A stretch of 64,000 nucleotides of DNA. Origin: Hespellia sp. GTDB lineage: Bacteria; Bacillota; Clostridia; Lachnospirales; Lachnospiraceae. Each line of letters opens with the position of its first letter. Within the stretch, counting starts at the first letter, position 1. Where the stretch lies: contig JAQUUC010000008.1 of the NCBI GenBank assembly GCA_028694105.1, positions 34,230 through 98,229 on the forward strand, given 5' to 3'. A program made the position numbers and the translations under genes. Of the stretch, positions 43,593 through 52,153 are shown piece by piece. A model generated the notes under the pieces. The model searched no databases and was not told where the DNA came from. It worked only from the letters and a program-made list of their open reading frames with translations.

Positions 43593-45983
43593 ATGAGTGA
43601 CGAAAGACGATTAATGCAATTTTATTTTATAACGAAATCCGAGGTGTCGGCACATTACCATCAGAATCCGGAGATGTTCTATATCTTAGCGGGCAATTTA
43701 GAAGTCAAAATAGATGAACAGGAATTTCATTTGAAGGCGGGAGATATTATTCTCATTAATGCAAATAAAAGACATCTGGTAAATGGCGATGACAGTCTTT
43801 TGGCGGCTAGATTTGAAATTGATTTTCATGTACTTGCGGAACATATGGAAACGATGCAGTTGTTGTTCTGGTGCAATACTGTTGCAGATAAGAATGATGC
43901 GTATCAGGAACTTCGTTCATTGCTGGATCAGATTCTGGCGAGATATTTTGAAAAAGAAGAAAAGAGTGCCTTACATTTAAATGCACTCTATTACGAGACC
44001 GCCTATCTTTTGACTAGCAATTTCCTTGTCAAGACAGATGATGCACGTGTGTATCTGGAAAACACACAGGACAAACAGAGAATTCGCCAGATTCAAAATT
44101 ATATACAGGCTAATTATCAATCGGAAATCAGCCTGAATGACTTGGCGGGTCGATTGTTCCTGTCAAATGCTTATTTATCCCGTTATGTTAAAAAACATCT
44201 GGGACTGACATTTATGGAATACTTGAATAATGTGCGTTTATTTCATGCGGTAGATGAACTTCTTTATACACAGAAAAATATGACACATATTGCACTTGAT
44301 AATGGATTCCCGACATCAGCCGCATTCACAAAGGCTTTTCGCGATGTCTATGGAGTAGCACCAAGTGAGTACCGCAAAGAGATACGAAAGCAGGAAGGAG
44401 TAGAAGATCCAAGACAGAATTTGTCAGAAGAAGAATTAAAACTGGCACAGCGATATCTGGAACTTCGAAAAGAGGATCAGGAACCAGAAGCGAAGGCGGT
44501 TAAAACAGTTGTCATAGACACCAAAGAGGAGGGAACAAAACTATCTCACTCTTACAAAAATATATGTATTGGCGAAGCGTATAAAATCTTGCAGTCTGAT
44601 GTACAAAATCAGATCAAAGAATTGAAAGAATCAACCGGAATTCAGTATGCCAGAATATGGAATATTTTTTCGAGAGAAGAATGCTTCAATGAGAAAGAGG
44701 GCTGTAATTTTCGCAAAATGGATATGGTACTGGATTTTCTGTTAGAAAATGATATCAAACCATACATCGAGCTGGGACATAAAGAGACTGTGTTTTTATA
44801 TACACCAGAGAGAAGTTTAAAGCCATCTGAAGAGGCAAAACAGTATTCAATCGAAATATTTCAACAGATTATGAGCGAGTTTACAATGCACCTGGTCAAT
44901 CGTTATGGGTTGGAAGAGATTGAAAAATGGTATTTTGAAATGTGGAATTCGGATAAAGACGACATGGAAAGCAATCTCTATTTTTCGTATTTTGATAGTG
45001 CATATGAAAAACTGAAAGAAATTTCATCGAGAATTCAAGTCGGAGGAGCCGGTTTTATATTGGGATATGAGACGAGACAATGTCTGAGGATACTAGAACG
45101 ATGGAAAGACAGAAAAATCACACCGGACTTTTTGTCTGTCTATTCTTATCAATATACATCTGTGTTTGAAGGGGACAGCCGGTATGGACGCAAATCCATT
45201 GATCGAAATTATATGAAGAATCAGATGGAAATCATGAAGGATGTAATAGCTGAATCAGGCATAGAGATTCCTAAAATTCATATAAGTGAGTGGAACTTTA
45301 CGATATCCAATCGAAATCTGTTACATGACAGCTGCGAGCAAGGAGCATATGTATTAAAGAATTGTATTGATATGAACGGCGAAGTTGATATGATGGCATA
45401 TTGGCATGCTCTTGATAATTATTCGGATTATTATGATGCAGATGAGATTTTGAATGGGGATTCAGGGATGATTTCCAGAGATGGAATTCTTAAACCTTCC
45501 TTTTATGCATATACATTTATGAATCATTTATTACCAGAAGTACTTTATAAGGATGAAAATTCTATTGTTACGACCAACGGACGAGGACATTATGTGATTG
45601 CATGTCATAATTTCAAGAAGCTGTCTGCTCAGTATGTGTTTAAAGATGAGGACCAGATTACAGTTGATGAAATTGATAACTATGTTGAGGATTCTGAGCC
45701 GCTGAAATTATCTTTCCACTTGAAAAATGTAAAAAGTGGAGCATATTTGGTAAAAACACATCTCGTGAACCGTGAAAATGGAAGCGCTCAGGATATTTGG
45801 AAAAGATTAGAATATGGTAAGAATCTTACAAAAGACGAGATGCGTTATCTTAGGAAGAGCGCAATTCCGAGAATGGAAATGAATCATGTACAAGTACATA
45901 ATGATGTTTTGGAAATAGACTGTATGTTAATGGAGCAGGAAATCAGGCTGCTGGATATTCGTTATCATTACACAGCACATTAG
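43593..45983 (+). CDS. AraC-type regulator with cupin sensor and GH39-like C-terminal domain
   Basis: A complete 796-residue chimera. Residues about 15-75 form a cupin arm (AHYHQNPEMFYILAGNLEVKI; GDIILINANKRH). About 165-265 is the double HTH of AraC (SLNDLAGRLFLSNAYLSRYVKKHLG; IALDNGFPTSAAFTKAFRDVYG). From about 310 to the end it is GH39-like: YFEMWNSDKDD sits where catalytic enzymes have WNEP, and HISEWNFTISNRN is the nucleophile strand. The missing acid/base Glu argues for a binding rather than a hydrolytic domain. It is probably the activator of the island, with a paralogue at the left edge. Confidence 0.9.
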   Translation: MSDERRLMQFYFITKSEVSAHYHQNPEMFYILAGNLEVKIDEQEFHLKAGDIILINANKRHLVNGDDSLLAARFEIDFHVLAEHMETMQLLFWCNTVADKNDAYQELRSLLDQILARYFEKEEKSALHLNALYYETAYLLTSNFLVKTDDARVYLENTQDKQRIRQIQNYIQANYQSEISLNDLAGRLFLSNAYLSRYVKKHLGLTFMEYLNNVRLFHAVDELLYTQKNMTHIALDNGFPTSAAFTKAFRDVYGVAPSEYRKEIRKQEGVEDPRQNLSEEELKLAQRYLELRKEDQEPEAKAVKTVVIDTKEEGTKLSHSYKNICIGEAYKILQSDVQNQIKELKESTGIQYARIWNIFSREECFNEKEGCNFRKMDMVLDFLLENDIKPYIELGHKETVFLYTPERSLKPSEEAKQYSIEIFQQIMSEFTMHLVNRYGLEEIEKWYFEMWNSDKDDMESNLYFSYFDSAYEKLKEISSRIQVGGAGFILGYETRQCLRILERWKDRKITPDFLSVYSYQYTSVFEGDSRYGRKSIDRNYMKNQMEIMKDVIAESGIEIPKIHISEWNFTISNRNLLHDSCEQGAYVLKNCIDMNGEVDMMAYWHALDNYSDYYDADEILNGDSGMISRDGILKPSFYAYTFMNHLLPEVLYKDENSIVTTNGRGHYVIACHNFKKLSAQYVFKDEDQITVDEIDNYVEDSEPLKLSFHLKNVKSGAYLVKTHLVNRENGSAQDIWKRLEYGKNLTKDEMRYLRKSAIPRMEMNHVQVHNDVLEIDCMLMEQEIRLLDIRYHYTAH

Positions 45984-46028
45984 AAAAGTCAGGGGAATGA
46001 AAAAAAGCATATTCCCTTGACTTTTTTT
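45984..46028 (+). terminator. Terminator after the AraC/GH39 gene
   Basis: AAAAGTCAGGGGAAT pairs with ATTCCCTTGACTTTT (one wobble) and ends in seven T. Confidence 0.85.
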
Positions 46029-46052
46029 GTTCACATCACTGGGAAAACAAAA

Positions 46053-46075
46053 AATAGCGCATGTTTTTTGATATG
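46053..46075. promoter_or_regulatory. Motif shared with the C-glycoside operon leader
   Basis: ACAAAAAATAGCGCATGTTT here nearly repeats ACAAAAATAGTACATGTTT inside the inverted repeat at 26765. It lies about 150 bases upstream of the flavodoxin-like gene and may be a common regulator site. Confidence 0.5.
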
Positions 46076-46210
46076 CGAACTTACAGACGCAAATAAATGA
46101 CAATTATTTTGGTATAAACAGGAGCAATGTAGAAAAGCAAAAATTGAAAAAAAACGATAAACTTATAACATAGTAACACATAGAAAAGAAAAACCAAATG
46201 GAGGTAACAA

Positions 46211-47173
46211 ATGAAGGTAGTAGGTATTTCTTTCGGAAGAAAGAACGAACGTAGTGACGTTATGGTTAAAGAAGCATTATTCGCTGCAAAGGCTGCTGGT
46301 GCAGAGGTTGAATTTATCAACACAGTAGCATTAAACATTGGACACTGCCGTGCATGTGATTATTGCAGCCGCCAGCGTGATAAAGGTGAAGTTGAGATTC
46401 ACTGCTGTTTCAAAGATGATTATCACATCTTAGAGGAAGCATGTCTTGAGGCTGATGGAATCATCATCGCAGCACCGGTATATGCAGTAGGAATTGTTGG
46501 ACAGTTCAAGAACTTTGTAGACCGTTTTGGACCATCTCATGACAGAGCAGCATTGATTGAAGAAAACAAAAAACGTAAGGCAGCGGGCAAACCAGAGCTT
46601 GATCCAAGATATTTCAAAGATCGTTACACAGGGTACATTTCTGTCGGCGGAGCAGGAACACACAACTGGGTATCACTTGGACTTCCAATGCTTGATTTAT
46701 TCAGCTTCTCATTCTGCATGAAGTGTGTAGGACATGTTGATGCATACGATCAGGGAAGAACAGGTCATCCATTATTTGATCAGAACCTCATGAAGAAATG
46801 TGCAGACCTTGGAACCGCTGTTGCACAGTCACTTGGAAAACCTTACGATGAAGTAAACACATGGGTAGGAGAAGATGGCGTATGTCCGGTATGCCACAAT
46901 CCACTTCTCAGCATGAATGGAACGACACATGTAGAGTGCCCAATCTGTGGTATCTGGGGTGATTTAAAGGTTGATGGTGAGAAACTTTCTGTAGAATGGT
47001 CACAGAAAGAAATTGATCGTGCAAGAAATACGAACATTGGTATCTACGAGCACTACAACGAGATTCAGGGAATGATCGAAGTATGTGTGCCAAAATTAAT
47101 TGCAAATAAAGATACACTTCCAAAAATGATGGAAAAATACAAAAAGTTTGATGAGACAATTGCAAACATGTAA
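46211..47173 (+). CDS. Flavodoxin-like NAD(P)H-FMN reductase with zinc ribbon
   Basis: A 320-residue protein. The N-terminal half is flavodoxin-like (VVGISFGRKNERSD; IIAAPVYAVGIVGQFKNFVDR), with an inserted CRACDYC resembling the cluster motif of iron-sulfur flavoproteins. Around 225-260 it has a zinc-ribbon or rubredoxin-like pair (CPVCHNP, CPICG). It is longer than simple NADPH-FMN reductases. AGGAGG-type TGGAGGT precedes the ATG. It is co-transcribed with a GPH symporter, so it probably reduces the imported compound; the substrate is unknown. Confidence 0.85.
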   Translation: MKVVGISFGRKNERSDVMVKEALFAAKAAGAEVEFINTVALNIGHCRACDYCSRQRDKGEVEIHCCFKDDYHILEEACLEADGIIIAAPVYAVGIVGQFKNFVDRFGPSHDRAALIEENKKRKAAGKPELDPRYFKDRYTGYISVGGAGTHNWVSLGLPMLDLFSFSFCMKCVGHVDAYDQGRTGHPLFDQNLMKKCADLGTAVAQSLGKPYDEVNTWVGEDGVCPVCHNPLLSMNGTTHVECPICGIWGDLKVDGEKLSVEWSQKEIDRARNTNIGIYEHYNEIQGMIEVCVPKLIANKDTLPKMMEKYKKFDETIANM

Positions 47174-47185
47174 TTTGTTTGCAAT
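47159..47185 (+). other. Hairpin overlapping the stop codon and abutting the next RBS
   Basis: ATTGCAAACA and TGTTTGCAAT form a perfect 10-bp stem across the end of the reductase gene, and AGGAGG begins right after it. It could control translation or mRNA stability of the symporter. Confidence 0.6.
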
Positions 47186-47196
47186 AGGAGGAAAAA

Positions 47197-48594
47197 ATGA
47201 CTGAACCAAAAATCAATGAATTTGGTATGGCACCATTAAAGCCGATTAATTATTTCGTATATGGATTAGGTAACTTCGCATCACAGTTATCATGGACAAT
47301 GGTTAGTACATATTTGTCAATCTTTTATACAGATGTCTTTGGTCTTGGGACCGGAGCAGTAGCGCTTTTGATGCTGATTGCAAAAATCTGGGATGGTATT
47401 AACGATCCAATGATGGGAACAATCATGGAAAGAACGCATACAAAACACGGAAGATTCAGACCTTATATCTTCGTTGGAGCAATTGTACTTGTAATCTTTA
47501 CAGTACTTACATTTACAGTACCAGGTTTTGGTGGTCCTGCTAAGTTAGCATATGCTTACATTACCTACATTGGATTAGGTATGGCTTACACGGTAACAAA
47601 TGTACCTTACCTTGCACTTCCAGTAGTTATGACACGTGACCCGAAAGAAATCAACAAATTAAATGCAGCTCAGATGATGGGTATGACAATTGGCCAGATC
47701 ATCCTGAACTTATTCGTATTAAAACTTGTTGAGTGGATCGGAAAGGGAGATCAGGCAGCAGGATATCATTCAACCGCTATCTTACTTGCAGTTATCGCTC
47801 TTCCTATGTTCTGGGCAGTTGCAATTCTGTCAAAAGAGAGAATTACTGTTAAGAAAGAAGATCAGGGTAAAGTCAGTGATGGTTTGAAACAGATTTTCAG
47901 GAACAAGAACCTGTTATGTGCAATGTTCTATAGCTTCTTTAATATGTTTGGTATGTTAGGAAGAATTTCCGTTGCAGTATATTTCTATCTGTACAACGTA
48001 CAGAACTTTACATTTATTACTGTATTTATGATGATGCAGATGATCGTTGGAACTTTGATTATGCCATTTACACCGAAAGTAATCGAGAAGTTTGGCAAGA
48101 AGAACACAGCTATCCTTTCTATGGTTATCCAGGGATCAGCACTTATCATCTTATTCTTCGGACCATATGAGAATATCGTATTTGACTTTGTTGTATTAAT
48201 CTACTACGGACTTGGATATGTAGCTGGTCCATGTGGAGCAGGTATGATGGTGGATGCTATTGATGACTTTGATGATAAGACCGGACTTCGTAATGACGGT
48301 ATGGCATTCTCTTTTCAAGGAACTGCTATCAAAATCGCGACAGCTATTGCGAACTCACTGTTCCTTGTAGTTATGGGGGCATTTGGATACGTAGGCGGCG
48401 GAGACATTACTCCTCACGTACAGACAGGTATCAATATCGCAGCAAACTTACTTCCAGGTATTGTATTCTTAGTAGGAATCATTCCACTTGTCATCTACGA
48501 TCTTGATAAACCGGGGCATATGGATGGTGTTAGAGAAAGATTAACAGCCAGAGATAAAGAAAAACATACAATCACTGCTGAAGGTGAAGTATAA
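47197..48594 (+). CDS. GPH-family (MelB-like) glycoside symporter
   Basis: A 465-residue transporter with the family's features: YGLGNFASQLSWTMVSTYLSIFYTDVFG at the start, IWDGINDPMMG (the cation site region of MelB) and RTHTKHGRFRPYI. About twelve hydrophobic segments are present. Members import sugars, glycosides or glucuronides with H+ or Na+. Strain PUE also has a transporter gene of the MFS type in its C-glycoside cluster. AGGAGG lies upstream. Confidence 0.92.
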   Translation: MTEPKINEFGMAPLKPINYFVYGLGNFASQLSWTMVSTYLSIFYTDVFGLGTGAVALLMLIAKIWDGINDPMMGTIMERTHTKHGRFRPYIFVGAIVLVIFTVLTFTVPGFGGPAKLAYAYITYIGLGMAYTVTNVPYLALPVVMTRDPKEINKLNAAQMMGMTIGQIILNLFVLKLVEWIGKGDQAAGYHSTAILLAVIALPMFWAVAILSKERITVKKEDQGKVSDGLKQIFRNKNLLCAMFYSFFNMFGMLGRISVAVYFYLYNVQNFTFITVFMMMQMIVGTLIMPFTPKVIEKFGKKNTAILSMVIQGSALIILFFGPYENIVFDFVVLIYYGLGYVAGPCGAGMMVDAIDDFDDKTGLRNDGMAFSFQGTAIKIATAIANSLFLVVMGAFGYVGGGDITPHVQTGINIAANLLPGIVFLVGIIPLVIYDLDKPGHMDGVRERLTARDKEKHTITAEGEV

Positions 48595-48629
48595 TCCGAA
48601 TAAAAATGAAATAAAAGAATTTGACAGTC

Positions 48630-48686
48630 AGTGGATACCAGCCTATGATATTAATATAGGCTGGTATCCACTCGCTTTTTGTTTTT
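48630..48686 (+). terminator. Very strong terminator after the symporter
   Basis: A perfect 17-bp stem (AGTGGATACCAGCCTAT and its complement) is followed by CGCTTTTTGTTTTT. Confidence 0.92.
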
Positions 48687-48690
48687 AAGG

Positions 48691-48754
48691 AAGAAGCATT
48701 GCAGATTTTGGATCAGCAGGTGCGGGAATTCGACCGGATTTACAAGAAAAATTA
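48691..48754 (+). pseudogene. Possible 3' remnant of a coding region
   Basis: Between the terminator and the PPTase gene one frame reads EEALQILDQQVREFDRIYKKN and then stop, an amphipathic protein-like tail without a convincing start codon or ribosome binding site. It may be a gene remnant left by rearrangement. The stretch is short and chance cannot be excluded. Confidence 0.25.
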
Positions 48755-48785
48755 AGTGGAAAAAAGGATAGAAGCGGAGAAATCT

Positions 48786-49400
48786 ATGAAAAAAGTGAAA
48801 ATAATCATTGCAGATGTGAATGATTTCATAGAAGATGTAGAGAAAATGCTCACCGAGATAGCACCATGTTATGTGGAAAAATATCAGAAGCATAAAATCC
48901 AAAAGGATAAGGTTCAGGAGGCGCTCTCCGGATATTTATTGAAACACTGTCTGGGTGTGGCCCGGGATGAACAGCTTTCGTATAATGAATATCAAAAACC
49001 GTATCTCACTTCAGGCGAACCGTTTTTCAATCTGTCACACAGTGGGGATTATGTGGTGCTGGCGGTTGCTGATTGCGAGGTTGGTGTTGATGTGGAAAAA
49101 ACGAGAAAATGCCATGAAGCAACCGTGAAAAAGGTATTCAGTGAAAAACAGAAAACCGAACTGGCAAAGGCCAGTGAAGAAGCAAGAGATGAGGCATTTA
49201 CGAAAATATGGACCGAGTGCGAGTCGGTATTAAAACTGCAGGGAATTGGGTTTTCCAATGGATGGTCTAACATTCCGGTTGAGGAACATCCTATTTCTGT
49301 GATAAAATGGAATGACTATTTTATTGCGTGCGCTACTGCGGAGGAAGTAATCGTAGAGACAGAACAAATCACACGCACCGCATCGCTTATTGTGCAGTGA
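48786..49400 (+). CDS. 4'-phosphopantetheinyl transferase (Sfp type)
   Basis: A 204-residue enzyme. The ATG after GGAGA is preferred to the track's GTG. Motifs are FNLSHSGDYVVLAVAD, GVDVEKTRKC (Mg-binding GxDxE) and FTKIWTECESVLKLQGIGF. The last corresponds to WxxKEAxxK but reads Cys-Glu, so the Lys before the catalytic Glu is changed. It transfers the phosphopantetheine arm from CoA to carrier proteins. The only carrier in the window is the ACP at 39354, making it the likely client. Confidence 0.88.
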   Translation: MKKVKIIIADVNDFIEDVEKMLTEIAPCYVEKYQKHKIQKDKVQEALSGYLLKHCLGVARDEQLSYNEYQKPYLTSGEPFFNLSHSGDYVVLAVADCEVGVDVEKTRKCHEATVKKVFSEKQKTELAKASEEARDEAFTKIWTECESVLKLQGIGFSNGWSNIPVEEHPISVIKWNDYFIACATAEEVIVETEQITRTASLIVQ

Positions 49401-49542
49401 GTATCCGAAGGATCCGAAGGCAGAAGGTCAGGCATAGAAATATTTAAGAAATATAAAAGAAAATCTTCACTTTTTATGAAATTTATTCTGTTATTCTGGT
49501 ATTGGAAAAGAGACTAATTTCAAAAGGAGTGTAAATACCATT

Positions 49543-50202
49543 ATGCAAAATGAACAATCGAGAGAAGTTATACAATATACAATATTTGATGCGCTGAAAG
49601 ATCTGATTATGACAGAACCGATTTTCCTTTTGGGAATTATCATCATCGGTGTGCTGCTGGTAAGTATATTTAGGAAAAACCGTACAGTTCCGAGAATAAA
49701 AACAGTGATTATATCACTGCTGCTGTACCATTATCTGTGTATCCTGTTTACAAATGTTGTTGGAATTCCGACTTTAAGTGAGTTTTTTCGGATATCGAAG
49801 TTGGGAGAGTCATTTTTCAATCCGACTATTAATTTAATTCCATTGGGAGAAGGACTCACAGCCGGATTTATCATGAATGTATTACTGTTTGCGCCACTTG
49901 GATTCTTGTGTCCGCTGCTCAGCCGAACCTATGAGAAGTTCAGACACATGTTCCTGCTTGGTTTTTCGCTGTCACTGTTTATTGAAATTTCTCAATTATT
50001 TACGTTATACAGAGTTACGGATATCGATGATTTGCTGGCAAATGTGTTGGGGACAATCATAGGATATTTATGTTTCCGGCTGCTGGTAAAGATGAGAATT
50101 GTAAAGCTGCATCGTAATCAGGGGCCTGACGAAGAGACAAGGATGGCATACTTACCAATTGTGATTATAGCAGTTGCCTTTTTACTTGGCTTTTTCAGTT
50201 AG
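49543..50202 (+). CDS. VanZ-like family membrane protein
   Basis: A 219-residue membrane protein with about five hydrophobic helices and the VanZ signature (NLIPLGEG; MNVLLFAPLGFLCPLL; SLFIEISQL; VTDIDDLLANVLGTIIGYL). Many VanZ-like proteins have no known role; the name comes from teicoplanin resistance in enterococci. No vancomycin resistance genes are nearby, so no resistance role should be assumed. AAGGAG lies upstream. Confidence 0.88.
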   Translation: MQNEQSREVIQYTIFDALKDLIMTEPIFLLGIIIIGVLLVSIFRKNRTVPRIKTVIISLLLYHYLCILFTNVVGIPTLSEFFRISKLGESFFNPTINLIPLGEGLTAGFIMNVLLFAPLGFLCPLLSRTYEKFRHMFLLGFSLSLFIEISQLFTLYRVTDIDDLLANVLGTIIGYLCFRLLVKMRIVKLHRNQGPDEETRMAYLPIVIIAVAFLLGFFS

Positions 50203-50276
50203 GTTACGTACTAAAATATGAATTTATCTTCTCGCTGTAATGGAAGCGATTGATACAGAAACCTGGAGGATATCAG

Positions 50277-50906
50277 ATGGCTAAAAAAAAGATTTATGCC
50301 GTGAGAAAAGGAAAGCAGACCGGACTTTTTTATGATTGGAAGTCATGTCAGGAGGCCGTGTCAGGGTATTCGGGCGCGGAGTTTCAAGGCTTTCAGACAG
50401 AGGAGGAAGCCCGGGCATATCTAACGGAAGTCCCGAAGGAAATACCGAAAGATCATTTGATTGTTTATATAGATGGCAGTTATGACCAAAACATAGGAAG
50501 GTATTCGTTTGGCTGCGTCATTCTGACACCAACGGGCGAAATTATCCGGGAAAGCGGAAATGGAAGCGAACCGGAGTCACTGGCAATCCGAAACGTGGCA
50601 GGCGAAATGCTGGGGGCTATGTTTGCGGTGCAGTGGGCACGTGTTAATGGCTATCCGGCAGTAGAGCTCCGTTATGATTATGCGGGAATAGAAAAGTGGG
50701 CGACTGGTGCATGGAAAGCCAAGAACAATCTGACGCAGAAGTATACGGCATATATGGTGGCAAATCAGCAAAAAATTCAGATTAAATTCACCAAGGTAAA
50801 GGCACACTCCGGCGATTTTTATAATGAAGAAGTGGATCAGCTGGCAAAGGTAGCGCTGACGGAAGGAAATGGAATACCTAAAATAAAAAGGTTGGAACTG
50901 AATTAG
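50277..50906 (+). CDS. Ribonuclease HI with N-terminal viroplasmin-like domain
   Basis: A 209-residue protein; the ATG 6 bases after GGAGGA replaces the track's TTG. Residues 1-45 (KKKIYAVRKGKQTGLFYDWKSCQEAVSGYSGAEFQGF) are the viroplasmin-type hybrid-binding domain. The RNase H domain follows, with catalytic Asp in VYIDGSYD, Glu in NVAGEM, Asp in LRYDY and Asp in NEEVDQLA. It degrades RNA in RNA-DNA hybrids. It is a housekeeping-type gene unrelated to the island. Confidence 0.92.
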   Translation: MAKKKIYAVRKGKQTGLFYDWKSCQEAVSGYSGAEFQGFQTEEEARAYLTEVPKEIPKDHLIVYIDGSYDQNIGRYSFGCVILTPTGEIIRESGNGSEPESLAIRNVAGEMLGAMFAVQWARVNGYPAVELRYDYAGIEKWATGAWKAKNNLTQKYTAYMVANQQKIQIKFTKVKAHSGDFYNEEVDQLAKVALTEGNGIPKIKRLELN

Positions 50907-50989
50907 AAGAGCAGAGCTGAAAAACGCTGAAAGCGTTGCAGACTGCAGGAGAAGGGTATATAATTGTCTCAAATACAAATAGGAAGATA

Positions 50990-51013
50990 GAAAATTCCTC
51001 CGTCCGGAGGATT
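50990..51013 (+). terminator. Stem-loop after the RNase H gene
   Basis: TCCTCCG and CGGAGGA pair almost back to back within a near-perfect palindrome, followed by an AT-rich stretch. It may be a weak terminator. Confidence 0.45.
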
Positions 51014-51040
51014 TACTTGATTTTGAGGGGGAAGAAAAAG

Positions 51041-51373
51041 ATGCTTGAGATGTTTCATAATCTGGTTTCCAGTAGAACTTTTTTTATGATAGGTGTACTG
51101 GGAGGCGAAATTGTTACCATAATATTTATTATTATGATTGCACGGAAACGAAACCGTGATGAGCGAGGATGGAAAATTTTTGGAAAAGCAAGTATCGCTG
51201 CGTTCATTTGGCTTATTTTCATTATAAATATTATTGCAAAAATCACAGGTAATACAAGTTACCCTCATGAACAAATAGGTTATCATCAATTTGCCAACAC
51301 GTTGCAGTGGGTTTATGACACAACAATTTTGGTGGAAATTATAGCTGTTTTTATAATAAGACGAAAAGAGTAA
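51041..51373 (+). CDS. Small membrane protein, three predicted helices
   Basis: A 110-residue protein; the ATG about 9 bases after GAGGGGG is used rather than the track's distant start. Three hydrophobic segments are visible (FFMIGVLGGEIVTIIFIIMI; AAFIWLIFIINIIA; TILVEIIAVFII), with a basic cytoplasmic loop (RKRNRDERGWK). I do not recognise a family. Confidence 0.7.
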   Translation: MLEMFHNLVSSRTFFMIGVLGGEIVTIIFIIMIARKRNRDERGWKIFGKASIAAFIWLIFIINIIAKITGNTSYPHEQIGYHQFANTLQWVYDTTILVEIIAVFIIRRKE

Positions 51374-51414
51374 AGAGAACAGAGCTCTATCCGGATTCAA
51401 AATGTATGAAATAG

Positions 51415-51443
51415 TTGACATTTAGTTAAAAATAGGTTATTCT
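51415..51443 (+). promoter_or_regulatory. Promoter of the small-protein pair
   Basis: TTGACA and TATTCT are spaced by 17 bp, about 60 bp upstream of the 73-residue ORF. Confidence 0.75.
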
Positions 51444-51504
51444 GCTATCAGAGGACAAGGGAGATACGGAATTAACTATATTTGTTCCGGAAAGGAGATA
51501 TGTT

Positions 51505-51726
51505 ATGAGCGAAAAAGAAAAAGGAGTATTTGACAAAGTTGTAGACTCGGCAAAGAAATTTAATATAGGCGGCATACCGGGAAATACCATAGAAAGCTTT
51601 AACGTGTGCGGCATACCGGGACTCACGATCGATAAAGCGGTAAAAAACTTTACCGAAACAGGCAGTGCCATGTTATCGAAAGAAGAAATAGAAAAGATGT
51701 CATTGAAAAAAAAAGAAAAGGAATAG
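51505..51726 (+). CDS. Small soluble protein with a tandem GIPG repeat
   Basis: A 73-residue, highly charged protein with a strong AAAGGAGA site and its own promoter. Two adjacent units, FNIGGIPGNTIES and FNVCGIPGLTIDK, form an imperfect 13-residue tandem repeat; the DNA of the repeat core (GGCATACCGGGA) is also conserved. The C-terminus is Lys-rich. I do not recognise a family. It lies 11 bases before a small membrane protein gene, so the two may act together. Confidence 0.7.
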   Translation: MSEKEKGVFDKVVDSAKKFNIGGIPGNTIESFNVCGIPGLTIDKAVKNFTETGSAMLSKEEIEKMSLKKKEKE

Positions 51727-51737
51727 GGACATTGATT

Positions 51738-52046
51738 ATGACAGAAAAAAATTTAGCGGGAAGTCTCACAGCGAAGAGACAACAGAATATGAAACTGTTT
51801 CAAGCCATAACATTGACCGTATTAACGCTTGTCTGGATTGTGTTTGGTTATGCGCTCTATCGTGGCAATAGTACATATATTTCAAGATATGCACTTCTGA
51901 TATTGCCGTTATCTCTAATGAATCTAAAAGTTATGTTCACAAGAGAAAAGGCACAGACCAAGGTATTAAATATTTTAGCAAAGCTGAATGGGGTATTACT
52001 TTTTGTATGGGCAATCGCTACTATTGTTTCCGTTATATGGAACTAG
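51738..52046 (+). CDS. Small membrane protein, three predicted helices
   Basis: A 102-residue protein; the ATG two codons inside the track's TTG start is used. Hydrophobic segments are FQAITLTVLTLVWIVFGYAL, YALLILPLSLMNLKVMF and LNGVLLFVWAIATIVSVIW. It likely shares a transcript with the preceding 73-residue protein gene. The family is not recognised. Confidence 0.65.
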   Translation: MTEKNLAGSLTAKRQQNMKLFQAITLTVLTLVWIVFGYALYRGNSTYISRYALLILPLSLMNLKVMFTREKAQTKVLNILAKLNGVLLFVWAIATIVSVIWN

Positions 52047-52093
52047 TGTGTTACCGAACCGTTAGAAGCAGCAATTATGTAATAGAAAACAGA

Positions 52094-52137
52094 TAACAAG
52101 GGTCAGAGATCATCCACGGATGGTCTCTGACCCTTGT
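52094..52137. terminator. Bidirectional stem-loop between convergent genes
   Basis: AACAAGGGTCAGAGA and TCTCTGACCCTTGTT pair perfectly and enclose a second short stem (CATCC/GGATG). It lies between the membrane protein gene and the minus-strand LysR gene. Confidence 0.75.
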
Positions 52138-52153
52138 TGTCTGTCTGACAGAC

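Noticed and set aside
49543-50202. Teicoplanin resistance gene vanZ
   Set aside because: Only the family fold is shared; no van ligase, dehydrogenase or dipeptidase genes are nearby.
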